From the NCBI GenBank assembly GCA_947471745.1, contig CANJKZ010000398.1:1-64000 (forward strand): a stretch of 64,000 bases of DNA, written 5' to 3'. Positions 1-9,950 of the stretch are shown here, piece after piece. Source of the DNA: Closterium sp. Naga37s-1. Taxonomy: Eukaryota > Streptophyta > Zygnematophyceae > Desmidiales > Closteriaceae. Each line of letters begins with the position of its first letter. The first letter of the stretch is position 1. A program made the position numbers and the translations under genes. The notes under the pieces were generated by a model that saw only the letters and a program-made list of their open reading frames with translations, was not told where the DNA came from and made no database searches.

Positions 1-224
1 TCTTAGATTCGGTAGAATCACGCGCATGAACAGTCATGCGGCAATAACCGAAATTCCACAGAATTCGGTGCACGCAACCTAGTTCGGTGCTAAATCTATA
101 ATAAATATAGTAAAGCAACGACACCATGGAATAAGCTTAAAATGAGCATGAGAATAATAGTAATAAGAAAGATAATGGAAAGTAGAGTAAAATGGGTAAT
201 CGTAGCCGCTTTACTCTCACAACA
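1..224. other. AT-rich left edge, nothing recognised
   Basis: The first 220 bases are AT-rich and differ in composition from the GC-rich copia linker that begins near 225. No open frame of recognisable identity and no LTR end could be placed here. Confidence 0.4.
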
Positions 225-2184
225 TGGGAGAGAAGCCGTCAACGACAGGGGAGCAGGGAGCAGTGAAGCCGAGAAGGGACCTGTTGGCGAAAGTGCAGTC
301 GGCAGGAGCAGCTCAACGAAGGCACGTCAAGCGATGTCGTAGAAGTCATTGGTGGCAAGAAAGCAGATTTGTCGACCGGGGAGCAGCCTGACTACGATGA
401 CGTGGTGGAGGTCCCGGTCGAAGAAGTGAAGCCGCGACGCTCTACCCGCTCCAACCTTGGTAAGCCCTCTAGAGAAGTGGAGCTACCACGTGTGCCTGCC
501 GCCGACCGCCTACAGCAGACAGCTCGACAACGCATAGGCTGGTATCGACCTGCAAGAGCTCGACCTTGACGTGCACGCCGACCCCGAGCACCGCTGGGAC
601 ATTGCCACCATGACGGTGAAGGAGGTGTTGGCGAGCTGAAAGGGCAAGGCGGTGAAGGCCGCCATGGATGAGGAAATTCGGAGCCTCATCGCCAGCGGCA
701 CATGGGAGCTTGTCGAGCGTCCGTGTGGTGTCAAAGTGATGAAGATCCGCTGGGTTCTGATGACAAAGTATCACCTCGACTACACGGTCACTTGGGAAAA
801 GGCACGCCTGGTCATGAAGGGCTTCACGCAGGTGTATAACGTCTACTACGACAAGATGTATGCACCTGTCAGGAGCTACGTCACGCTGCGGATCATCCTC
901 AGCATCGTCGCCATCCTCGACTTGCACCTGATGCAGCTCGACATGAAGAACGCCTTCCCGCAGAGCAAGCTGGACCGTGTGCTCTATATGTACCAGCCCA
1001 ACTACTACGACGATGGGACCGGCCGAGTGTGCAAGCTGCTGAAGAGCTTATACGGCCTGAAGCAATCGCTGCTGTTGTGGTACTGGTGCTCGACGTCGTG
1101 CTAACCGATGCCGGCTGGAGCAAGAGCCAGATCAACGAGGCTCTCTTCTTCAAGGTTGCTGGGTGGCGTGCTGGGTGCTCGTCTATGTCGACAACCTGCT
1201 TGCCACCAGCAGCAGCCTCGCGATGTTGAAGGAACCGAAGGAGCTACTGGAGACCGCCTTTGAGCTGCGCGAGATCAGCCCGTTCGAGAGGTATCTTGGG
1301 CTGGTGATCGTGTGCGATCGACCGGCGAGGAAGCTGTGGCTTCACCAGCAGACCTACGTCAACAACCTGCGGCAGCGCTTCATTGACGAGGAGAAGACCG
1401 GAAGGATCCCAAGGACGTCGGTCTCCGTCGACGCTTACGCCGAACTGGCGTTCGACGACGAGGAGGGTCAGTCGCATGAGGAGGAGGAATAACAGTAGAA
1501 AGTCGGCACGCTGCAGTTCGTGGTGACGACGACGAAGCCGCACATCGCCTTCGCGTGCAGCAAGCTCGAGAGCAGCCTGACGGTGAGGAGCGACCAGCAC
1601 TGGCGCGAGGTCGACCACTGCCTCGCCTACCTCGCCGACACCCGTGACGCCGCCCTGAGTTCAGTGGCGGACCAAAGTCGCTGTGTCTGGTCGGCTATGT
1701 CGACGCAGACGACGCCGGCGACAAGCAGAACCGTACGAGCACGAGCGGCTACGTGTTTGTCTTCGGAGGGGCCGCAGTCTCTTGGATGAGCTTGCGCATC
1801 AAGCGCGATGCTGTTATCGACCAAGTCGGAGTACGTCACGGCCACCAAAGACAGCAAGGAGGCACGCCGACTTTTCTTCCTCCTCGCCGTGTTCCAGTTG
1901 TTGGGACGCTGGCCATCCTTCGGGTGGACAACCAGTCCGCCATCACTGTCGCTGAAGGCTTGGGGCTGAAGGGCAACCTCAAGCACATGGAGCGGCGCTA
2001 CGCCTGGCTACAGCAGATGGTGAAGTGCGGGAGGATTGCTCTGAAGTACATCCCGACCACCGAGCAGCCGGTCGACTTCCTGACGAAGGCGCTGCACTTT
2101 CCGGCCTTCAGCCGGTGCTCCGTCGCAATTGGCCAAGTGCGACTGGCCGACGTCGACGACGGTGACGACGATGTGCAACAATAG
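225..2184 (+). pseudogene. C1: decayed copia pol (IN-RT linker, RT, RNase H), family C
   Basis: Remains of the C-terminal half of a family C copia polyprotein. Reverse transcriptase pieces are readable at 652-1104 (motif A region LMQLDMKNAF, then KLLKSLYGLKQS) and 1163-1492 (VLVYVDNLLA, where the usual YVDD has become YVDN). RNase H pieces lie at 1520-1789 and 1753-2184 (LRVDNQSAIT, then the C-terminal tail ending near IGQVRLADVDDGD). The coding line jumps frame at about 1080, 1160, 1500 and 1680-1790, and there is an in-frame TGA at about 638 where C2 has a Trp. The acidic linker upstream begins near 225, where similarity to the C2/C4 linker starts. The loss of the second catalytic Asp and the many frame breaks make it inactive. 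Integrase and gag lie outside the window or are lost. Confidence 0.85.
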
Positions 2185-2333
2185 GCGCCGGGCCCTTCTG
2201 AACGGCTGGTGTGCAAACCGGCGTGCTGTGTGTTGTGTGCAAGCTAACGACGGGTTTTCTTCGTGCATTCTATCCCTTGGGTTCTGGGTGGCCCTAGTGT
2301 GTGGGTTGCCCAAGCGTGAGCACGGCAGAGGAG

Positions 2334-2348
2334 TGTTCACGGGAGTTG
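2334..2348 (+). repeat. C1 3' LTR, first 15 bp (interrupted)
   Basis: The purine-rich stretch ACGGCAGAGGAG at 2322-2333 is the polypurine tract of C1. It is followed by TGTTCACGGGAGTTGG, the family C LTR start. The LTR is cut after 15 bp by insertion of B1 and resumes at 14932 with CCCCGCCCTCGCTTGGGCG. Joining the two sides and counting the GTTGG duplication once restores the start seen in the solo family C LTR at 32328. Confidence 0.85.
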
Positions 2349-2491
2349 GTGTTACAATGGAAACTAGCAAATGAATGATTAAGGAATGAAAGTACAAACA
2401 AGATACATGCAAGCCCTAACTCTCATCCTAAGTCAAAGGCAATACAACTAGACAACAACAACGTAAATATATATAAATATAGTTTGAGACA
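2349..2491 (-). repeat. B1 3' LTR
   Basis: The outer end reads TGTTACAATGG. The inner end, on the minus strand, follows the polypurine stretch CTATGGGGG that is shared with B2, B3 and B4. The LTR is only about 140 bp, matching 14788-14926. Confidence 0.8.
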
Positions 2492-2854
2492 CCCCCATAG
2501 TCTAGGTGACGGTAGTCCTGTGAAAAGCAACATACATCTCAGGGTGGATCACGAAGTCACCACACAGTCTGAGAGGAAGCAGAGGTCACAGGACTGGTAA
2601 GCAAGAACAACCAACGGTCACAAGACCAGTCCACAAGAACAAAACAAATCTCAGGGTCTATCTCAATATCACCACACCGTCCGAGAACAAGCAAGTGGCC
2701 ACAAGGCCAGTCCACATGCAAGTATATAGCAAGTATAAGAGATGCAAGAGTACAAGACAAGAAAGACAAGCATCTATACGTAAGCAAGTGAGGACGGGCA
2801 CGCACAGGGCCCAGCTGGGTGCTGAAACGCTGGTGGTCACAAGGCGGCAAAGCC

Positions 2855-4465
2855 TTAAGAAGATATATGCAGTGCTGGTCTTAGAGACCACACGAACAAC
2901 GCGGGCCTGGCCACGCTGCTGCAACTCACATAGAGGAAGTAACGAAACTGGATGTGCTTTGCCTTTTCAACCAGTCGAGGCTCCTCACACAACAGTACAA
3001 CAGACATGTTGTCAGCGAACAAGACTGGGGGAGAGCGAGGCCTCTCACCAAGGTCGGTGAGGAGGAAAGACAGCCAGCAAAGCTCCTGGGCGGCCATGGT
3101 AGTAGCGTATACCTCTGCCTCACAGCTGGAGCTAGCGACGGATGACGCCCGAGTCGACCTCCACGAGACAGCTCCGGTCCCAAGGCTGAAGCAGTAACCC
3201 CGAGTAGACCTGTACGTCTGGCCACAGTCCGCGTACGACAAGTCCGAGAAACCTATGAGTGTAACTGGCTGCTTCCCTCCAAGGACAAGTCCCATGCCTG
3301 ATGTGCTCACCACATACTTCAGCACCCTCTTAGCAGCCGACCAGTGAGAAGGCCGGTGTCTCCCAGGCGCAACAAAGCACGCCAGGACGCTGAGAGGGAA
3401 AGCGAGGTCTGAGCAAGTACAGGTCATCAGGTATATAAGACAACCCACCAACTCAATATATGGACCACTGGACTCAAATGACTCGTCCGAAGGTGGAGCC
3501 GTGAGCCCATGATCCACGGCAAGAGGGGTGAGCTGTACCTTGGAGAACGGGAAGCGAAACTGCGTGAGGATCTGCTCGACCATATGCGAATGCGTCAGCG
3601 TAATGGTACGAGCTGCCCTGTCCCTGGTGATCTGCATGCCGAGGTAGCACTGCAGCTCACCAAGGTCAGTGCAAGTGTGTCTCCTCTACAGTTCCTCCTT
3701 CACGGAGGCCAGTGCTATGCGGTCGGGAGTGGCGAAGACCAAGTTGTCGACGTAAACCAGAACAAAGGATGGGGTTGAGGTACGGCGGACGAACAACGAC
3801 GGGTTGGCAGACGACGGAAAGAAACCAAGTGTTGCAATGGTCGTGCGAAGCGTGTCGTGCCACTCGCGGGGAGCCTGGTGCAGGCCGTAGACAGGCCGAC
3901 GCAGCTGCCACTGGGTCCCAACAAGGAAAGAGCCAGTGAAGCCAGGCGGACGACGCAACCAGATCTGCTCGTGCAGGCTCCCCTGAAGGAACCCTGTGGA
4001 GAAGTCCAAGGAGTGCAACTCGTAGTCGCGCTGGGCTGCAACGTGCAGCAACGCCCAAAGAGTGGTCATCTTCGGGGTGGGATCGAAGGTCTGGAAGAAG
4101 TCTACCCACTCTTGCTAACTGAAGTCTCGCGCCACGTAGCGCGGCTTGAACACCGGTGGTGATCCAATCGGCCGCTTCACCATATAGAGCCACATTCCAC
4201 TGACGACGTTCGCCCCAGGTGGTGGGACTGTGTTGACGTAGGTGCCTGTGGACCTATAAGATTGCATCTCTGCCTCCTCAGCTGCTATCCTGTACGGGGC
4301 GTAAGGTCCGGCGACCGCCTCCGCGTGAGTGTGAGGGGTGGGGATGTCAAGGGCGTCTGGATCCCCCTCAGGGGCAAGTGGCATGGCGCAGAGATGAGGA
4401 AGCCGCAAGGAAACCACGCTCGATCTGCATGTCCACCAGGACCTCCAGGGGAAAGATAGGAACAC
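2855..4465 (-). pseudogene. B1 reverse transcriptase-RNase H, broken
   Basis: The RT is split over frames at 4115-4465 (VVSGMWLYMVKRPIGSPP), 3686-4069 (FSTGFLQGSLHEQIWLRRP, then LVYVDNLVFA with YVDN in place of YVDD) and 2855-3637. The last piece carries the connection region and RNase H (RSTRGYCFSLGTGAVSWRS, LFADNMSVVLLCEEPRLVEK). The C-terminal tail after FLYVSC is frameshifted relative to B3. The first RT motif lies in FSTGFLQG, where the catalytic Asp is present as LDFSTGF. This copy cannot make active RT because the second YVDD aspartate is lost and the frame breaks at least three times. Confidence 0.85.
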
Positions 4466-5189
4466 CCCCAGTAGACGGAGAACGAGAAGGGCCGCTCACC
4501 AGGTGAGAGGCATAGTCAAGGCGGTGGGACGAGGCAAGGGCACTTACAGTATTAACCAGGGCTGAGACAGACAACGGAGGAGCAGTTGGGTGTGCGACCA
4601 ACAAGGACAGAACACGAGAGACTACAGGACGAGCATCACAACGAGAGTCTGAAACCGGGTCAGGTGGGCCAGGAAGATACGACCCAGGGGGCGACGGGAG
4701 ACTCGAACGGGGTGGAACACGAGGACGGAGAGTGAGGTGAAACCGGCCGTCGGCATGGTAACGTGACAGACGAGACTCTGGGGACACTGCACGACAAATA
4801 AGAGTACGACGAGACCACGGGGACGACTCCGGTGACGGGTCAGGGTGAACAGGAGGATGAAACGGCAACGGACCACGTACGAAGCGTGCATGTGCAAAGC
4901 CAGGAAGGTCACGAAGTCGCTGCAGCTCCGCCTCCTCAGGCGTCTGCTGCGGTTGTACCTGCTCCTGCTGCTGCTCTTGCTGCGCCTGTAGCGAGGGCAG
5001 CTGCGTTTGCGGCTGCACTTGCACCGGCGACTGTGGCTCCTCCTCTGCTCTCCCCAGCAGCGGCGGCATCTGCACCTGCTGCTGCGGCCGTGGGTCCTCC
5101 TTTGCCCTCTCCTGCTGCGGCTTTAACTGAACCTGTTGCTGCAGGTGTGGCTCCTCCCCCACTCTATCCATCGGTGACTGCAACTACAC

Positions 5190-5226
<37 letters not shown>

Positions 5227-5740
5227 GGCTGCTGCTGTTGTTGTGCCCTCTCAATCCTCTCCTGCTCCTCCCTCTCCAACCGTATAAGATGCTGCGCACG
5301 GGTCAGGAAACGTACAGTGTGCAAGGTAGGCGCCGAAGTGCCAGCACCTCTGGCTCCACCAGAACCAGAACCTCCACCACCAACACCCTCAAGGCCCTCC
5401 CGCAGAATCACCCCCATACTCCACAGCAATTGGCTGCAGAGACGAGCGAGGAGGGAACTGCGGGATTGACAGGAAGCCAGGGGGTGAGGCGGGGCGAGGT
5501 CGCCGACTCGAGACAGTCGTGTCCTCCATAGGAGTGCCCCCCACGCCCACACCCCCTGCACCCCCAGAGTCGGCACCACTAGCTCCAGCGGCCCCAGTAC
5601 CCTCACCCTCCGTAGCTGCACCTCCCGCACCCCCAGACACGACAGGGACTGGATGCTGCGGGGGAGATGACTGCAGAGTGAAGTGCAACACACCTGATGG
5701 GGCAGGACGCGAGAGGGGGGGGGGGGGGGGGGGGGGGGGG
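4466..5740 (-). pseudogene. B1 integrase-RT linker, Gln/Pro-rich
   Basis: This is a low-complexity linker between integrase and RT. The frame at 4368-5183 reads Q/P/E-rich repeats (QQQVQLKPQQERAKEDPRPQ style). The frame at 5184-5693 ends in a run of glutamines from a CTG/CAG tract at 5190-5260. A 27-base poly-G tract at 5715-5741 breaks the frame upstream. The same position in B3 carries a longer set of QQERVEE-type repeats. No enzymatic domain is visible. Confidence 0.7.
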
Positions 5741-5741
5741 G

Positions 5742-7690
5742 CTACCGGGGCGACTTGGCAAGGCTCAGGGGTGAGGAACAGCGGGGGGGAAAAGGCATCA
5801 GAACCTCGGTAGGGGCGACTCCTATAGTAACAGACCGACTCGTTGAAAGTGACGTCCTGAGAACTGGCAGGTGATCGGGTCGTAGAAAGCCCGGCCGGAG
5901 GTGTTCAGAGGGAAGCCCAGAAACACACAGGCACAAGTGCGTGCAGACAACTAGTTTGCGCCAGGGGCACGAACGTGAGCCAAAGAACCCCAGACGCGGT
6001 AGTCAGCAAATAAACCCCGAGCGCCTATCCAACGGAAGACCGGCGTCACCCGTGGCCGTGCGTCACTGGGCCACAGGTTCAGCTGGTGCGTGACGTAGCG
6101 GACTGCCTGAGGCCACATGAACTAGGGGGCACCGGTATGGCACATGGAGGTCCAGGAAACCTCCATGACCAGGCCGATGCGTCGCTCAGCGACCCCGTTC
6201 TGCTGCGGCGAGTCTGAAAGCGTGTAAGACTGGATGATCCCCTGACCCTGATAGAACACCTTTAGGCGAGTGGAAGAAAATTCACCACCACGGTCCGGAT
6301 GTAGATGGAGTCCACGCAAAACATGGGCGCCACCCCTCGCTAGTAGCCACGGCTTGAGGACAGTAGGCACGTCGGCCTTCCGTCGCAAGGGAAACACCGT
6401 GGTGTAGCGGGAGTAGTCGTACACCACAATCAGGAAGAAGCGCTCCTGACGTGGGCCAAGGACCGGGAAGGGGCCCAAGACGTCCAAGTGGAGGGTCTGT
6501 AAGGGAGCCGTGGTGGGGGGGAACGATAAGGAGTGAGGGGCAGCGCACTGCCGCCCCTCAACGCAAGGGGTGCACGGCGGTGCAGGCGAGCGGGGAAGCG
6601 GGGCGAGAGACTCGGGGAGACCTGAGAACAGACAGTGACGTACTATCCTACTGAGACGCAGGAAGGGCGAGTGACCTAGACGGTGGTGCCAGAGGACCAA
6701 CGTGTGGGTGAGTAACCGACAGTCGCACGACACAACAGCTATCTGACCTGACCTGACCTGACCTGACACAGTGTGGTGGGACCCCGTGTGTAGCGAGTAC
6801 AGACCAGAGCCCGGCTCCCTGTGAAAAGTGGCCAAAGGTGCCCCAGTGACACCGTGTGTACAGGAGGCAACAGGTTCGTCCGTAGGAAAGGTGGTGACTA
6901 CTCTGAGGTCGTCGAGGTGGCTGACACCCACCAAGTTCTTGGATAACGAGGGGGTGTTGTAACCTGTAAGGACCCCAGAGGGAGCCGCTGGATACGGGAG
7001 AAGGGTGGTGCTGTGGGCAACCACCGGTCCCACTGAGGGGTCAGCCAAGGCGGTAGTGACTGGAGTGTGTAGTGGCGTGAGGTCAGTACAGCCGCGAAAG
7101 AAACAATTGGACACCCCAGAGTCGAGGGTGAAGGAAAGCGGCGCAATCGGTGAGGTCGTACCCAAGCCAGCGACAAAGGCTGGTACTAGGCTAGCAGTAG
7201 CTGCAGCTCCCACACGAAAACCCTCAGAGGCAGCTAGGCTATAAACTACACACACACCAAGACTGGAAACACAAGTCCCTACTCGTGCAGCCAGAAAAGG
7301 TCCTAGTCGAGGCAGGTGCGACTCAGCTGGTCCAGCAGTACTCTGGCGAAGACGCGAAGGCCAGTGTGGTGGAATCGCGTCAGGTCCAAAGCGTTCACGG
7401 TGGAGGTCGTCGAGGCGACGGTAGCAGCAGGACACGAAGTGGTCAGGACGCTAGCAGGTAGTGCCAGCACCACGGCCAGTCAGGATCTGGTACCCGCAAG
7501 GACTGACGTCGCGCACACTGCCGGCCAAGCCGCTGCTAGGGCCGGCACTCCTTGGACCCACAAGTCCCCACTACCGGGAGTGCTGCAACTGCTGTTGCTG
7601 CGGCTGACCCTGCTACTGCAGAACTCGAGCAGACGCCATGGCAGGAGCTCGAAACGGGGTACGAGTACGGGTAGCGGGTACGTGTAGCGG
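5742..7690 (-). pseudogene. B1 gag C-terminus, protease and integrase
   Basis: The main open frame is 6122-7435. In order it holds the gag tail (DDLHRERFG), protease (FTLDSGVSNCFFRG, with the DSG active site), a GAG-pre-integrase region (LWHHRLGHSPFLRLSR, CTPCVEGRQ giving the H-H-C-C zinc ligands), and the integrase core with LHLDVLGPF, HPDRGGEFSST and SPQQNGVAERR, the expected Asp-Asp-Glu set. The C-terminal integrase part (5742-6120) is out of frame, and CHTGAP runs into a stop where B3 continues with FLWPQAF. At 6744-6770 the strand carries a TGACC pentamer array that here keeps the frame open; the same array breaks the frame in B3. Upstream of 7435 the gag tail continues to about 7690 in other frames. 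Confidence 0.85.
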
Positions 7691-7930
7691 GTAGCCGTGG
7701 GGCCTTCTAGCTGGGGGTCGTGGGGCATACTAGCTGGGGGGCGCGGGGCCTTCTAGCTAGGGGCTGCGGGGCCTTCTAGATAGGGGCCGCGGGGTCTACT
7801 AGCTGGGGGCCGCGAGGCCTTCTAACTGGGGGCCGTAGGGCCTTCTAGCTGGGGGCCGCGGGGCCTTCTAGTGGGGGGGGCACGAGGCATCCTAGCACGG
7901 GTAGCATGGGTAGAACAGGAAGCACGGGTA
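7690..7930. repeat. 24-bp minisatellite in B1 gag position
   Basis: About nine degenerate copies of a unit such as GGGGCCTTCTAGCTGGGGGC lie directly upstream (minus strand) of the recognisable gag tail. The D element inserted at its far edge. The array is copied, nearly unchanged, at 13186-13431. Confidence 0.85.
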
Positions 7931-7935
7931 ATATG

Positions 7936-8767
7936 TGCTGGTGCAACCCTACGGTTTGCACTCGGCTTGTTGTCCGTGTGCGTGCATACGTGTGTGCATG
8001 GAATGGAATGAGTGCATGAAATAAATATATATTTCATGCTTATAATATTGTGTGAATGATGGGTCATGATGTCGAGTGTGTGTGTCAAGTCAATAGCGAA
8101 TTATCGCTAGTCGCGTGTAACGTGGTCGTTTTGTGTGTCCCGCGTGGTTTCTATTTTGTCGTGCGCGGTTTCTATTTTGTCGCTTGTCGAACGTTCGGCG
8201 TGTCGCAGGTGTGTGCAGCAGACCCATCAAGAACTCAAGGATGAGTTTGTGATGAAGAACCCGAGCCTCTGGTGTCAACATTCAAGTGATCGCGAAGCTC
8301 GCCAAAAGGGTACACCTCAAGATATTGAAGATAGTTACATTACTTTGTGTAGTGTAACATTTCAGTTGGTGTAGGCCCTTGTGAAGGGTAGTTTCGAGAC
8401 CCTTCTTGGTTGGGGACAGTGTGGCACTGTTCCACATCACTCTACCTCGGCTCTTGGGGTTTGTAGGAGCTGGGAGTCATTCCCAACTCGTAACTCTTCC
8501 TAACTCTTCCTATTGTGTGTTCTAAGACTATAGTGGCTGCCATAGTGCCGTTCGTTCAAACCGACACTGTGTCGTCAATACTTGGTGAAATCGTGCGATC
8601 TAAATTGCCTATTGTAGGCGACATTAAGACGCTCCAGATCCAAGTTGAATCAGGTCATTTGAAGCTGTGACCAGAACGCTATGAACGTTTGAAGCCGCTG
8701 TGCAGAAATCCGACTGTGCACTATATCTTTCATTTTAGGCACATTGGAGCCTATTGTGACTATAACA
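7936..8767 (+). repeat. D 5' LTR
   Basis: Starts TGCTGGTGCAACCC and ends GACTATAACA. It includes AT-rich AATAAATATATATTTCATGC near 8020, a plausible promoter region (inference). The LTR is followed by AG and the primer-binding site. Confidence 0.9.
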
Positions 8768-8769
8768 AG

Positions 8770-8784
8770 TGGTATCAGAGCCCC
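8770..8784 (+). other. D primer-binding site (tRNA-iMet type)
   Basis: TGGTATCAGAGCCCC lies two bases after the 5' LTR end. It is the standard plant copia primer site complementary to the 3' end of initiator Met tRNA. Confidence 0.9.
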
Positions 8785-8801
8785 TTGGAGCAGTTTCGAC
8801 A

Positions 8802-9950
8802 ATGGCTGGACCTGAGGAAAGGGGTGGCAGAGGTGCTGGTGGCAATGGAGATGCCCAAGCACAAGGCCAAGCCCGTGAGTCAGCCGTGGCGCCCGTGCAA
8901 CCGACTCTTGGACCTTCTAGGGACAAACCAAGAGTGTTCGGGCTTGACAAGTTCAACGGCGACAACTTTGCTGAATGGTCCTTCAGAATGGAGAATGTGT
9001 TCGACCACTATGACCTGCTGGAGGTGATGGAAGGAACGGAGAAGCGTCCCGAGAACGACCCGGAGAAGAGCCCGTGGGTGCGGAAGAGCGCACAAGGCTA
9101 CCTCCTACTTGGGCAAGCGTTGGGGAGCAGCCAGATCCGTCACATCAAGCCATTCCAGCGTGAACCAGAGAAGGGACCAAAGGCATGGGCTGCTCTCAAG
9201 GGTGTACACGCTCCTGCAACAGCGGCGGTAGCTGTGGTGTTGGAACGGCAAATGGCGACGCTACGAATTGAGGAAGATGAACCCGTGGAAGACGGGGTGC
9301 AGAAATTCTTCGACTTGTTGACGCGGCTTGAGGGAGCTGATTTGAACTACAGTGAGCTCCAGAAGAAGACCAAGTTGCTGGCCCTACTCCCCGAGTCGTG
9401 GTCCTCGCTCATCATCAACTTGAACCGTGACCTGCCCCGTCTCTCGCTTGAAGACGTGAAACGCGCAATCCTACAAGAGGACTTCCGCCGCCGTGAGTTG
9501 GCGAGTGCGGATGGCGCTGGGGCAGCAAGCGTCGGCCATGGATATGGCCGAGGAAGAGGCAGAGGACGAGGGGGAGGAAGGTTTGGTGGCAGCAACTTCA
9601 GTGGAGGCCGCGGGAGTGGCGGTTACGGCAGCGACGACAAGAGCTACGGGCGCGGTCGCGGCCGATTCGATGGCGAGTGCCATTATTGTCATAAGACTGG
9701 ACACATGTGGCGCGATTGCTACAAGCTCCCTGATGGTTGGACCCCTGCTCAAGACCAAGAGGGTAGAGGAGCAGGTGGAGGGAGAGGAAGAGGCCGTGGA
9801 GGCCGTGGAGGCCGTGGCGGCCGTGGTGGCGGAGCTGCAAACATGAAGAGCGGAGACAACGACAAGGACCCGAGCGACGATCGGTACCCGGGTCTATTCT
9901 ACTTCGTGTCGACGCAAGTACCAGCTGGTCCAGAGAAGGATGAAGGCTTT
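8802..9950 (+). pseudogene. D gag polyprotein with zinc knuckle
   Basis: The open frame runs from 8769 to 10067. The likely start is the MAGPEERGG methionine at 8802, just inside the primer-site leader. The capsid region follows (KFNGDNFAEWSFRMENVFDH, KKTKLLALLPESWSSL), typical of the UBN2/copia gag family. A Gly/Arg-rich stretch (GRGRGRGGGRFGG) flanks a CX2CX4HX4C knuckle, CHYCHKTGHMWRDC. After about residue 380 the frame leaves the polyprotein line: VSTQVPAGPEKDEGFEE should lead into the protease, but the DSG motif is absent and the pol continues in another frame from 9940. Confidence 0.85.

Noticed and set aside
7397-8767. LTR of D taken as 1.37 kb from the full direct repeat
   Set aside because: The repeat's first 540 bp belong to B1, and the ATATG duplications place the LTR start at 7936, giving 832 bp.
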